Part shown: piece after piece, positions 51,710-59,638 of the stretch
Layout: every line of letters begins with the position of its first letter
Numbering within the stretch: position 1 is the first letter of the stretch
Source of the DNA: Paenibacillus_F sp047238265
GTDB lineage: Bacteria; Bacillota; Bacilli; Paenibacillales; NBRC-103111
Assembly (NCBI RefSeq): GCF_047238265.1
Contig: NZ_JBDFMM010000001.1
Location: 3,286,001-3,350,000 of the forward strand
Direction of reading: 5' to 3'
DNA length: 64,000 nt
The notes under the pieces: generated by a model
The model's database searches: none
Told to the model about the DNA's origin: nothing
What the model saw: only the letters and a program-made list of their open reading frames with translations
Program-made: the position numbers and the translations under genes

Positions 51710-52204
51710 ATGAACGGATTGGATCTTCTTAAACGCGGCTGGGAGAACGCTTACGGAACGGAAGACTGGTATGCCCCTTTGAAAGACGCCGTCAGCGGCG
51801 TAAGCGCCGAACAGGCTTCCTGGCGGCCTCCGGGCGAAGCGGGCAATACAATCTGGGAAACCGTTAACCATCTGGTCTATTACAAGCAGCGTCTGCTGGA
51901 ACTGCTCCAAGGAGATGAGCAGAACCACTCCGCCCGCAACAATGACGATACGTTCAAGACGCCCGATACCCACGGTTCCGAAGAAGCGTGGCAGCGGACA
52001 CTCCGCGAGCTTGACGACGTTCATACCCGGGTCGGCAGCCTGCTGGACAGCAAATCCGATGGGGACATGAATACCGAATACCGCGATTCTCCGATCGGTT
52101 TCCGCATAAGCAGCATGATCCAGCACGACGCTTTTCACACCGGCGAAATCGTGCTGATCCGCAAGCTTCAGGGCTCCTGGCCGGCCACCCGCCGGTACGA
52201 ATAG
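51710..52204 (+). CDS. DinB-family protein
   Basis: 164 residues from ATG 51710 (CAGGAGGAAATCGA upstream). Four-helix DinB/YfiT fold with the three metal-ligand His positions: NHLVYYKQRLLELL (~48), and MIQHDAFHTGEIVLIRKLQGSWP (~140-150). Related proteins use the metal for thiol transfer, for example bacillithiol S-transferases. Divergent from the CGNR regulator gene. Confidence 0.9.
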   Translation: MNGLDLLKRGWENAYGTEDWYAPLKDAVSGVSAEQASWRPPGEAGNTIWETVNHLVYYKQRLLELLQGDEQNHSARNNDDTFKTPDTHGSEEAWQRTLRELDDVHTRVGSLLDSKSDGDMNTEYRDSPIGFRISSMIQHDAFHTGEIVLIRKLQGSWPATRRYE

Positions 52205-52232
52205 AGCATACGCCGGCTCGCCCTAAACCGGC

Positions 52233-52284
52233 AAAAAACCGCCTGTACTTCTTCTTGGCCGGAAGAAATACCAGGCGGTTTTTC
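52233..52284. terminator. Bidirectional terminator after the DinB gene
   Basis: Outer stem AAAAAACCGCCTG/CAGGCGGTTTTT with an inner TTCTTCTT/AAGAA stem. T-runs on both strands. Confidence 0.85.
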
Positions 52285-52421
52285 TTCGGGTCCGCACCCG
52301 TGTCTCCCTATATTCCGTCAGCTGCACACTATTCGGCGGGCTTCGTTTGGCACAACCGGCTGTTTCCGCATAGGACCCGAGCAGGGGTATCTCTGCGCAG
52401 GCTGCAAGAGCACTGTATCAC

Positions 52422-53618
52422 TTACAACGTTTGTACGTTTTGCGCCTTTCCGCTGCGGCGCTCTTTCAGCATCGTTCTCGTTATGAGCAGCATGGAAACG
52501 ACGATGAGCGTACCGGGGATATAAAAGATTGCCGGGGTGATTCCCTCTATCAGCAGCGGCAGGAAATACCCGGCCAGAGATGCCATTTGGGAAATCACGA
52601 CGTACAGGCTGGCTCCGAACCCCGTTTTATGCAGAAACATGCGCTGAACGTAACCCATGGCCACTCCGAGCAGCACGGCCACGTAAAACGAATACAGCGG
52701 CTGCATTGCGAAAAAGAGCGGCAAATAATCGACATTGGCATACACCAGATAGACGATGAGCGCGAACAGGCTGGCAAATAAAATGACCGGTTTGAAGCCG
52801 TATTTAAGCGCCCAATAACCCGCGACTGTCATAAACACCAGCTCGAAAACCGCCTGCGCGCTCCAGATGTAGGACATCAGTTCCGGATTGCCGAATTTCT
52901 CGTTCACGACAAGGGGAAGATACAATCCCCGTATCGCATCGGCGCACGAGAGCATAAGCAGCGCGATCAGCATAGCCAGCGAGAACGGCTCGCCGCTCTT
53001 TTTAACGACGGCCTTGGAAGGCGCTTCCACCGTTTCCCGGTAAAACAACAGCAGAACGAAGAGCGCCGTATATCCCCCAAGATTGCCCCAGAGCACCCCG
53101 TAAAAAGTAAACCACAAATAAATGTTCGCACCCAGCAGCAGTCCCGTAAAAAAACCCACACTGAAAGACGCGCGCAGCCAGAGCTGCGAAATCTCCACGA
53201 TGTCCGGAGCCAGCTTCGAGAAATGATTCCGCGCCATGGCAAACATTTGGCCCATCACCATTCCGGACGGGGCCGAGGCGATTGACATGCCGACGAGCGC
53301 GGATACGTATCCGCCGGCTCTCATATAAATCAGCAGCCCGGCCGCACACACCACCGAGGCCGCCATAGGAATGATTTTCTTGCGCGGAATCTTATCGCTT
53401 AAGATGCCCACGCTAATCGTAAAAATCATATTGAGCAGGAGCGAAATCGCAAAAATCGAAGCGATCTCGCCCTTCCCCAGACCGACTCCTTCTTTTAAGT
53501 AAATGGCGTTCATGGGCGCCAAAATTCCGACGCCGATTCCGTATAAAATCATCGCCAGAACCAGAACCCACGCTTTTTTGACCGAAATAAACATTTTTAT
53601 GTCTGCCGCCACACTCAT
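52422..53618 (-). CDS. MFS transporter (sugar-efflux-like)
   Basis: 398 residues with twelve predicted membrane helices; motif A-like SVGILSDKIPRKKIIP after helix 2. The arrangement (KKAWVLVLAMILYGIGVGILAPMNAIYLKEGVGLG) resembles SetA-type sugar efflux transporters. Substrate not determinable. Single gene. Confidence 0.87.
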   Translation of the reverse strand: MSVAADIKMFISVKKAWVLVLAMILYGIGVGILAPMNAIYLKEGVGLGKGEIASIFAISLLLNMIFTISVGILSDKIPRKKIIPMAASVVCAAGLLIYMRAGGYVSALVGMSIASAPSGMVMGQMFAMARNHFSKLAPDIVEISQLWLRASFSVGFFTGLLLGANIYLWFTFYGVLWGNLGGYTALFVLLLFYRETVEAPSKAVVKKSGEPFSLAMLIALLMLSCADAIRGLYLPLVVNEKFGNPELMSYIWSAQAVFELVFMTVAGYWALKYGFKPVILFASLFALIVYLVYANVDYLPLFFAMQPLYSFYVAVLLGVAMGYVQRMFLHKTGFGASLYVVISQMASLAGYFLPLLIEGITPAIFYIPGTLIVVSMLLITRTMLKERRSGKAQNVQTL

Positions 53619-53858
53619 ATCCGGCTCACTTCCTCCCTGTTCTGAACCTGTTTACCTCTAATTCGTTCCTTTCGACATTTTTCCCTTTTATTTCTAAACT
53701 TTTTTCTATTACGCGGTACATGCAAAAAAATTCCAAAATTTTAGGATATTTCGGAGGATATGTTTTACTATTTCCGCCATTTTATGTCTATAAATAGTTC
53801 TAAAGACCTACTTCCATTACTTCTACCTTGTACTATAATATGGATATGAGGAGGTGAA
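53619..53858. other. AT-rich upstream region of the second AA10 gene
   Basis: 240 bases, clearly AT-richer than the flanking genes. A TATAAT at 53834-53839 is a good -10 element; the best -35 (TTCCAT at 53812-53817) is weak. No gene is seen. Confidence 0.5.
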
Positions 53859-53922
53859 ATGAAAAGTTTAGACATAAACTGACAGGAGGTAGATGCTAAA
53901 CATTTTGACAGGCAGGAATTAA
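53859..53922 (+). promoter_or_regulatory. Two tiny leader ORFs ahead of the second AA10 gene
   Basis: ATG 53859 follows AGGAGGTGAA and opens a seven-codon frame (MKSLDIN) ending at 53882. A second AGGAGGT at 53884-53890 precedes ATG 53893 and a nine-codon frame (MLNILTGRN) ending at 53922; its spacing is short. Both come after the -10 element and before the oxygenase gene, so ribosomes would bind this leader. They could stabilise the mRNA or regulate it. Confidence 0.45.
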
Positions 53923-54091
53923 AGCTCATTTGCTGTTCTCGGTAGATAGCCATTCACTGCTTACATTGCCGGATCCTGACCTTTCCACCAGATTACTCTG
54001 GTTTGAGTCTTATTGATTCTTGTACGATTCTCGGCAGTATAGCTCTAAATTCCCTGTATTCCAATTCACTAAAATCGGAGGTATTTAAATA

Positions 54092-55159
54092 ATGTCCCAA
54101 TCCATTTCTTGGAACCGCTCTCTTTTCAAAGTTTCTCCTTTTCTCGTGGCATTCGCAGCGCTTGTAATCGGAGCTATCTGTTCGCTCGTTTTCGCTGAAA
54201 GCGCTTCCGCACACGGTTACATTACCGGTCCGGCAAGCCGCGCGGCTCTTTGTAACCAAGGCATCAACAAAAACTGCGGAGCCATCGTATACGAGCCGCA
54301 AAGCCTTGAAGCACCCGGCAGCTACCCGACAGGCGGTCCTGCTGACGGTCAAATCGCCGGCGCTGGCGCCGCTTTCCCTGAGCTGAACGCTCAAACTGCA
54401 GACCGCTGGTCCAAAGTGAACATCAACAGCGGAAGCAACACGTTCACTTGGAAGCTCACTGCCGCACACGCAACGAGAGAATGGAAATACTACATCACGA
54501 AAACAGGCTGGAATCCTAACGCTCCTCTGAAACGTTCCGATTTCGAACTGTTCTGCTCTTTCCAAGACGGCGGTAAAAAACCGGATCCTTCCACTTCCCA
54601 CACTTGTAACGTTCCTGCACGCAGCGGTTACAACGTAATCCTGGCTGTTTGGGAAATCGCAGACACGCCTAACGCTTTCTACAACGTAATCGACGTTAAT
54701 GTTAATGGTGGCGGAACTGGCACACCTACCGACACTCAAGCTCCGACTGCACCTGCAGGTGTAACTGCTTCCGGCGTTACGGCTAACTCCGTAACTCTGA
54801 ACTGGAGCGCTTCTTCCGACAATGTCGGCGTAACTGGTTACGATGTATACCAAGGTTCCACTAAAGTAGGAACTTCCGCAACTACAAGCTTCACAGTAAC
54901 AGGCCTGACGGCTGACACTAGCTACACGTTCACAGTTAAAGCGAAAGACGCAGCAGGCAACACTTCCGCTGCAAGCTCCGCTGTAACGGCTAAAACAACT
55001 GCCGGCGGTACTGGCGGCGGCACGACTGCACCTGCATGGAGCGCATCCTCTGTTTACACGGCAGGCAACCGCGTTACTTACAACGGTGTCGTATACGAAG
55101 CCAAATGGTGGACACAAGGCGACATCCCTGGTAAAGCAGACGTTTGGAAAACCGTCTAA
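54092..55159 (+). CDS. AA10 lytic polysaccharide monooxygenase with FnIII and CBM5/12, highly expressed type
   Basis: 355 residues. Signal peptide cleaved after SASA to expose His41 (HGYITGPASRAALC); the second copper ligand is in AAHATREWKYYITK. AA10 domain ~41-210, fibronectin III ~220-305, chitin-type CBM5/12 ~312-355. Same architecture as the enzyme at 21571-22623 and clearly homologous, but its codons are strongly biased (frequent GCA, GTA, ACT, AAC, CGC), unlike the GC-ending codons of the neighbours. This suggests selection for very high expression. RBS ATCGGAGGT. Acts outside the cell on chitin. Confidence 0.96.
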   Translation: MSQSISWNRSLFKVSPFLVAFAALVIGAICSLVFAESASAHGYITGPASRAALCNQGINKNCGAIVYEPQSLEAPGSYPTGGPADGQIAGAGAAFPELNAQTADRWSKVNINSGSNTFTWKLTAAHATREWKYYITKTGWNPNAPLKRSDFELFCSFQDGGKKPDPSTSHTCNVPARSGYNVILAVWEIADTPNAFYNVIDVNVNGGGTGTPTDTQAPTAPAGVTASGVTANSVTLNWSASSDNVGVTGYDVYQGSTKVGTSATTSFTVTGLTADTSYTFTVKAKDAAGNTSAASSAVTAKTTAGGTGGGTTAPAWSASSVYTAGNRVTYNGVVYEAKWWTQGDIPGKADVWKTV

Positions 55160-55174
55160 TTTACTCAACAAGCA

Positions 55175-55209
55175 GGACCATCCGATTTCTTATCGGGTGG
55201 TCTTTTTTT
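55175..55209 (+). terminator. Terminator of the second AA10 gene
   Basis: GACCATCCGAT/ATCGGGTGGTC stem and seven T residues. Confidence 0.93.
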
Positions 55210-55343
55210 AGTTGAAAAGAAAGCTTTTCCGGGGAAGAACATCCTCTCTTTTTAATTTATGAAGCGGAAAAATGTTTAGCATCGGGCTGAGCGGGTAATT
55301 TTCTGTAGAGCACGCAACCTTAACATACAGGAGGTAAACGAAA

Positions 55344-55481
55344 ATGGGTAAAAAAATGATGTTTACTGCAATTGGTCTAGGAGCTGCTTACTTACTCCGC
55401 AATAAAGACGCCCGTCAGAAATTAAAGGATCAATTTCAAACCTTTGCGGGTTCCACCAAAACTCAACAATCTCTGCAATAA
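55344..55481 (+). CDS. Small YtxH-like protein
   Basis: 45 residues from ATG 55344 (CAGGAGGT upstream). Short hydrophobic segment FTAIGLGAAYLL followed by a basic RNKDARQKLKDQFQTF region, as in small YtxH/YrzQ-type membrane-associated proteins of Bacillales. Function unknown. Has its own terminator. Confidence 0.75.
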   Translation: MGKKMMFTAIGLGAAYLLRNKDARQKLKDQFQTFAGSTKTQQSLQ

Positions 55482-55494
55482 AGGATAAGCTGCT

Positions 55495-55537
55495 TAAAAA
55501 ATCCTCCGACTCTTTAATGGGTTTGGAGGATTTTTTT
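55495..55537 (+). terminator. Terminator of the small YtxH-like gene
   Basis: AAAAATCCTCC/GGAGGATTTTT stem with a loop of about 17 bases and a T-run. Confidence 0.9.
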
Positions 55538-55692
55538 ACCACTACAAATAATTTAGGACTTTTTACCCGGATACACCTCTATCAGTTACAAATTTAGAAA
55601 GACTAGCAGGCTTTAAACCTCCTTCCCCCTCCCCCTCTTGATAATGGTATCCGGCTTGCCGGACACCCCCGCTTCCTGTAAAATAAAATTAA

Positions 55693-55707
55693 ACGTAATA
55701 ATTACGA
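55693..55707. promoter_or_regulatory. Zur-type box upstream of the COG0523 GTPase gene
   Basis: ACGTAATAATTACGA contains the perfect palindrome CGTAAT-N-ATTACG and matches the Bacillus Zur consensus TCGTAATNATTACGA at all but one position. It lies 73-87 bases upstream of the GTG start in an AT-rich promoter-like stretch, so the gene should be induced when zinc is scarce. Confidence 0.85.
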
Positions 55708-55779
55708 TTTTATTGCATGTTCTATCCCAGACAAGAATAGAATACAAACAAATAGTTGATCTCAGAAAGGAACTGAGCC

Positions 55780-56850
55780 GTGAAAATACCTGTATTCGTA
55801 CTTAGCGGTTTTTTGGGCAGCGGTAAAACGACGCTTCTGGTCCGGATGCTCGAAGAATCGAAGAACCTCGGTCTGCGCCCCGGGATTCTTATGAATGAGC
55901 TGGGCAAAGCGGATGTCGACGGCTTGATTCTGGAAGGGCACAGCTCCGCATCGATCGAGAAACTACTGGACGGCTGCGTCTGCTGTAGTAAAAAAAGCGA
56001 ACTTACAGGCAGTTTGCAGACGCTGATGCTGCGCAATCCGGATATACTTTTCATAGAACTGACCGGGGTCGCTAATCCCGAAGAAATCGCCGATGTCCTC
56101 ACGGAGCCCGGTCTGCTGGACCGCGTTTTTCTGAAGCAGATCATCACGGTGCTTGATGCGGAAAATTTCATGGATTACAACAGCTTGTTCGCATCGGACA
56201 GACAGCTCGTGAAGACGCTTCGCAGACAGGTTGAAGTGGCCGACGTCATCCTGGTCAACAAAACGGATTATGTGCACCGCATCCGGCTGCATCAAATCGA
56301 GAAGGCGATACGCAAGCTGAACGGGCATGCCATGCTCGTGTACACCACTCACTGCCGTGTCGAGCTTCAGCCGCTCCTGGAAGGTGTCCAGCCTGCGCAG
56401 AACGGGCCTCTGACGGTCCGGCCTATCCGGATGACGAAGATACGGACTCATCCGAAGGAGCCCAGCACAGCCGTTGCAGAAAGCGGCAAGCCACCCGCGA
56501 ACTCGCCTGCGCCGGCGCAAACGGCGCCTTCCCACTCGCGCGTCCGTACCGTTACTCTCCCCTGGAATCAGGCTGCGGGGCTGACCAAAGGTGACGTGGA
56601 CGCTTTCCTCCACCGCTGGAAGGACGGGCTGATCCGTGCCAAAGGGTATGTGGCCTTCTCAGAATCCGGACACATGCATCTGCTTCAGTATGCTGGAAAC
56701 CGGAGCTGCTGGGAGCCTTCTTTTTACCGGGGAGAACCGTATGTCGTATTTATAGGGATCGATCTCGATACGCAGCGGCTGAGCGAAGAGTGGAAACGGC
56801 TGCCGGAAAAGCCGGTGCCCGCTCAACCGGAGCCGGGCCGTCGGAGATAA
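55780..56850 (+). CDS. COG0523 (CobW/ZNG1/YciC-like) zinc-metallochaperone GTPase
   Basis: 356 residues from GTG 55780 (AGAAAGGA upstream). G-domain: Walker A GFLGSGKTT (~8-16), the metal-binding CxCC motif in DGCVCCSKKSEL (~65), Walker B-like FIELTGVANPEEI, and NKTD (~160). A Pro-rich linker (~225-255) leads to the CobW C-terminal domain (TVTLPWNQAAGLTKGDVDAFLHRWKDGLIRAKGYVAF). COG0523 proteins deliver metal ions to client proteins. The Zur box upstream makes zinc the likely metal. ELGKADVDG replaces the usual EFG-VGID after the switch region, a mild divergence. Clients are unknown. Confidence 0.92.
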   Translation: MKIPVFVLSGFLGSGKTTLLVRMLEESKNLGLRPGILMNELGKADVDGLILEGHSSASIEKLLDGCVCCSKKSELTGSLQTLMLRNPDILFIELTGVANPEEIADVLTEPGLLDRVFLKQIITVLDAENFMDYNSLFASDRQLVKTLRRQVEVADVILVNKTDYVHRIRLHQIEKAIRKLNGHAMLVYTTHCRVELQPLLEGVQPAQNGPLTVRPIRMTKIRTHPKEPSTAVAESGKPPANSPAPAQTAPSHSRVRTVTLPWNQAAGLTKGDVDAFLHRWKDGLIRAKGYVAFSESGHMHLLQYAGNRSCWEPSFYRGEPYVVFIGIDLDTQRLSEEWKRLPEKPVPAQPEPGRRR

Positions 56851-57049
56851 CTTCGGGTCCAGTCAGACAGTTGCCTGCTGTTCAGCGAATTTTTCATGGA
56901 ACCAAGCAGCGGGCATCGTCACCTCGTGGCACGGAACGATTTTCTTCCGCCTGCTCCCTGCTGTACCGATCGTATCTGCCGGTCAAGATGGTCGGCCTGC
57001 CGCCGTCATGCTGCGAATCACCGTGCGCCGGGAGCCGTATGCGGTTCGA
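56851..57049. other. Intergenic region after the GTPase gene
   Basis: About 200 bases without gene or clear terminator, leading into the minisatellite. Confidence 0.4.
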
Positions 57050-57386
57050 CTACCTGCGCCTATAGGCTTTTGCACTCATCAGTGCTCGCACCTACCGGCT
57101 CCTGCACTTACCACTCTTGCATCTACCGGCTCTTGTACCTACCGGCTCCTGCATTTACCACTCTTGCACCTACCGGCTCTTGTACCCACCGGCTTTTGCA
57201 CTCACCAGTGCTTGTACCTACCTTCTCCTACCTATCGGCTCCTGCACTTACCACTCTTGCATCTACCGGCTCTTGTACCTACCGGCTTTTGCACTCATCA
57301 GTGCTTGTACCTACCGTCTCCTACCTATCGGCTTTTGCACTCACCAATCTTGCGCCTACCGGCTCTTGTACCCACCGGCTCCAGCA
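57050..57386. repeat. 15-16 bp minisatellite array
   Basis: About 21 tandem units of the type YYYACCGGCTYYTGYA, with variants such as CTTACCACTCTTGCA. A higher-order repeat of 140 bp is visible: the words starting at 57098 recur from 57238. All three plus-strand frames stay open through it, which is a by-product of the repeat and not evidence of coding. There are no unique spacers, so it is not a CRISPR. Confidence 0.9.
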
Positions 57387-57392
57387 ACGCCC

Positions 57393-57423
57393 AAAAACCG
57401 CTTTCCAATGGAAAGCGGTTTTA
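57393..57423. terminator. Bidirectional terminator
   Basis: AAAACCGCTTTCC/GGAAAGCGGTTTT with a three-base loop; ends the TIGR03943 gene on the minus strand, and would also stop plus-strand transcripts leaving the GTPase gene and the repeat. Confidence 0.9.
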
Positions 57424-57434
57424 TTGCCTGAGCT

Positions 57435-58373
57435 CTATTTCCCCAGATCGCCAAAATCGCCGGCATACGGATAGACGTATGGAGACGACGGCTCTTTTAT
57501 TTTGCGGATAACGGCTCCCTCCAGCTTCATCACGTCCTTATCTTCATACACGGACTTTCGGATCGTGCCTTTCACCGTAACCCAGGTATCCTTCGGATAC
57601 GAGCCCGCATCCGGCGCCTCAACGATCACGCCATACGGGGAAGCATCGGCCGAGCAGCACTGCATCGTCAGCCTGGCTACGACAAACCGGTTTTTGGGCA
57701 TCCCTTCCTCGCGGTATACGAAGCCGCTGATTTCCATTTGCTTCCCCGCAAAACGGCCGGCAAACAGATCCACTGCGGTCAGCTTCTCCATAAACCCTTT
57801 TTCCCCGATCAGAATGGTTTCGTTCCGGTAAAGCCGCATGGCCAGCTTCGCATACTCTTCCGTAAACCGGCTGCCTTTAAACATCTCCTTAAGCGAGCTT
57901 TCGTCCGTTTGCTCTCCAGCTTGCCGTGCTTCTCCCGATGATTCCGGCTTCTCCGCAGGTCCTTCCTGCGGCTCCGCACTCTGCTGCTTTTGCAGGTTGG
58001 AGGCATTCAATCGAATCCCTTTAACCTGCACGATATCGCTCCCCGTTACACGGTCAGGCAGCAGGAAGCCGAGCAGCAGCGGCAAAAGAAACAAGGAATA
58101 GGCGGCAGTGTGCGAAAGCTTGGACTTGCGTATGACGGGCTCGCATCCGCAGTCGGGTTCGCTGCTTACGGCGGGCTGCAAAGCGAGATAAATCTGGAAC
58201 ACCGCCAATACGAACAATGCGATCGCCGAAGCTTTGACGTAAGGGACCAGACGGGGGGCCAAATAATGGGCCATACCGCCCGTTTTGACGAGATAAACGA
58301 TATAGAACGAAAACCCGCATAAAATTGCCGCTCTGAAAAAATAATGAAAGGCGTAAACGCGCCTGTCTTCCAC
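57435..58373 (-). CDS. TIGR03943-family membrane protein (permease partner)
   Basis: 312 residues from GTG 58373, eight bases after GGGAGG; a GTG three codons earlier sits on the RBS. Two N-terminal membrane helices (~10-60) and a third near 85-105, with a Cys pair CGCEP between them, then a long extracytoplasmic domain with MQCCSADASPYGVIVEAPD and KGTIRK, as in YcgQ-like proteins. Families TIGR03943 and UPF0718 are regularly encoded together and next to COG0523 genes. It is the second gene of the Zur-boxed operon. Confidence 0.88.
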   Translation of the reverse strand: MEDRRVYAFHYFFRAAILCGFSFYIVYLVKTGGMAHYLAPRLVPYVKASAIALFVLAVFQIYLALQPAVSSEPDCGCEPVIRKSKLSHTAAYSLFLLPLLLGFLLPDRVTGSDIVQVKGIRLNASNLQKQQSAEPQEGPAEKPESSGEARQAGEQTDESSLKEMFKGSRFTEEYAKLAMRLYRNETILIGEKGFMEKLTAVDLFAGRFAGKQMEISGFVYREEGMPKNRFVVARLTMQCCSADASPYGVIVEAPDAGSYPKDTWVTVKGTIRKSVYEDKDVMKLEGAVIRKIKEPSSPYVYPYAGDFGDLGK

Positions 58374-58399
58374 CCGGTCCACCTCCCGATTTCAACAGC

Positions 58400-59422
58400 T
58401 TATCTGAAAAACAAATGCTCGACCATGACAGAACCGGCAAACACGGTCATCGTAATGAGCAGGGCAAGCAGCAGAACAAACTTCATTTTGAAAACGGACA
58501 AAAGCATCAGCGTACTTTTAAAATCGAGCATAGGTCCGAAGACAAGGAACGTGAGCAGCGACCCTTTGGAAAACGTCTGCAGAAAGGAGGAAGCGACAAA
58601 TGCGTCCGAGGTGGAGCACAGGGACAGGATGTAGGCGAATCCCATCATAAACAGGTGCGGAAGCACTTCTCCTTCCCCCAGCGCCGACAAGTCTCCTCTC
58701 GGTACGAATGCCTGAATAACGGCCGTAACAAGGGAGCCGAAAATAAGGTACTTCCCCATGTCGAAAAATTCCGCGCCCGCATGGCCCGTCATCGCAAAAA
58801 ATTTACTGCACTCCCGCACATGCGCACAGTCTTGGCCGTTCCCCGAGTACAGCGTGTCCAGCCTGTGTTTCAGAGGATTTTTGTTGATAAACGCGTAGAC
58901 GAACAGGCCGATCAGCGCGCCCGCACCAAGAGCCAGTCCCATCCGGGCATACACCATTTCGGGATTCATCCGGAAAGCCGTGTAGGTGGCCGCATAAACG
59001 ACCGGGTTGACGATGGGCCCCACAAGTATGACGACCACGCCTATGTACAAGGGCATTCCCTTGTTGATCAGCCGGCGGACGACCGGAATCATGCCGCATT
59101 CGCAGATCGGAAACAAAATGCCGAGCAGGCAGGCGAACACGAGTCCGAGAAAGGGATTCCGGGGGATCGCTTTACGGATCCAGGTTTCGGGGATGTAGAC
59201 CTGCATGAACGAGGACAGCACCACACCCAGCATAATAAAAGGAACCGCTTCGAGCACGATGCCGATGAACATCGTTTTGAACAGCCCGATGACCGAGGGG
59301 TCCGGCAAAACCATTATCCCTTTTCGCATGGCTTGCCAGATCAGTACGGCCAGGAAACTTCCCCCTGCGAGAACGATCAGGTTTCTTTTCCTCATCCTTC
59401 TGTTTGTTCCGTCAACATGCAC
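58400..59422 (-). CDS. UPF0718/YcgR-type permease
   Basis: 340 residues from GTG 59422 (CAGGAGGG six bases upstream). The longer frame to 59596 is rejected because it would read through the promoter and Zur box. Eight or so membrane helices, with conserved GLVFACLLGILFPICECGMIPVVRRLINKGMPLYIGVVVILVGPIVNPVVYA and a second half FAYILSLCSTSDAFVASSF. A Cys-containing loop (DCAHVRECSKFF) could bind metal. The transported species is unknown; Zur control suggests a role in zinc supply or in sparing zinc. Confidence 0.9.
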   Translation of the reverse strand: MHVDGTNRRMRKRNLIVLAGGSFLAVLIWQAMRKGIMVLPDPSVIGLFKTMFIGIVLEAVPFIMLGVVLSSFMQVYIPETWIRKAIPRNPFLGLVFACLLGILFPICECGMIPVVRRLINKGMPLYIGVVVILVGPIVNPVVYAATYTAFRMNPEMVYARMGLALGAGALIGLFVYAFINKNPLKHRLDTLYSGNGQDCAHVRECSKFFAMTGHAGAEFFDMGKYLIFGSLVTAVIQAFVPRGDLSALGEGEVLPHLFMMGFAYILSLCSTSDAFVASSFLQTFSKGSLLTFLVFGPMLDFKSTLMLLSVFKMKFVLLLALLITMTVFAGSVMVEHLFFR

Positions 59423-59453
59423 GTTCTTCCCTCCTGTTTGCGGCAGTTCCTTT

Positions 59454-59482
59454 ATTTTAATCGTAATCATTACGTTTTTCAA
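59454..59482 (-). promoter_or_regulatory. Promoter with Zur-type box in the spacer
   Basis: TTGAAA at 59477-59482, a 17-base spacer, and TAAAAT at 59454-59459 on the minus strand. The perfect palindrome CGTAAT-N-ATTACG (59462-59474, within TCGTAATCATTACGT) fills the spacer, so bound Zur would block RNA polymerase. The start codon is 32 bases downstream of the -10. Confidence 0.88.
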
Positions 59483-59581
59483 CAAGAAAGACTTCTCCCT
59501 CAACCGATTCCTCTTGTTCATCTCTATGCGGGCCTGTTGGAATTTATGACAAGCCTTTCCCTTGTCCAGTGGTAAAGCCAC

Positions 59582-59615
59582 AAAAAATCCCGGCACGCCA
59601 AATCGCGTTACCGGG
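59582..59615 (-). terminator. Terminator of the methyltransferase gene
   Basis: CCCGG..ACGC / GCGT.CCGGG stem followed by ATTTTTT on the minus strand, 24 bases after the stop. Confidence 0.8.
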
Positions 59616-59638
59616 CAAATGCTTAAACGGGGCTGATT

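Noticed and set aside
53993..55171. 392-codon minus-strand open frame, Cys/Ser/Arg-rich
   Set aside because: Antisense of the second AA10 gene; the long frame results from that gene's strong codon bias.
57050..57386. CRISPR array
   Set aside because: Units are 15-16 bp and abut each other without unique spacers; no cas genes in the window.
57008..57511. Open frames through the repeat array (three frames)
   Set aside because: All three frames remain open because the repeat unit lacks stop codons; the translations are low-complexity and have no RBS.
59423..59596. Upstream extension of the UPF0718 permease to 59596
   Set aside because: It would translate through the promoter and Zur box; the GTG at 59422 has a strong RBS.
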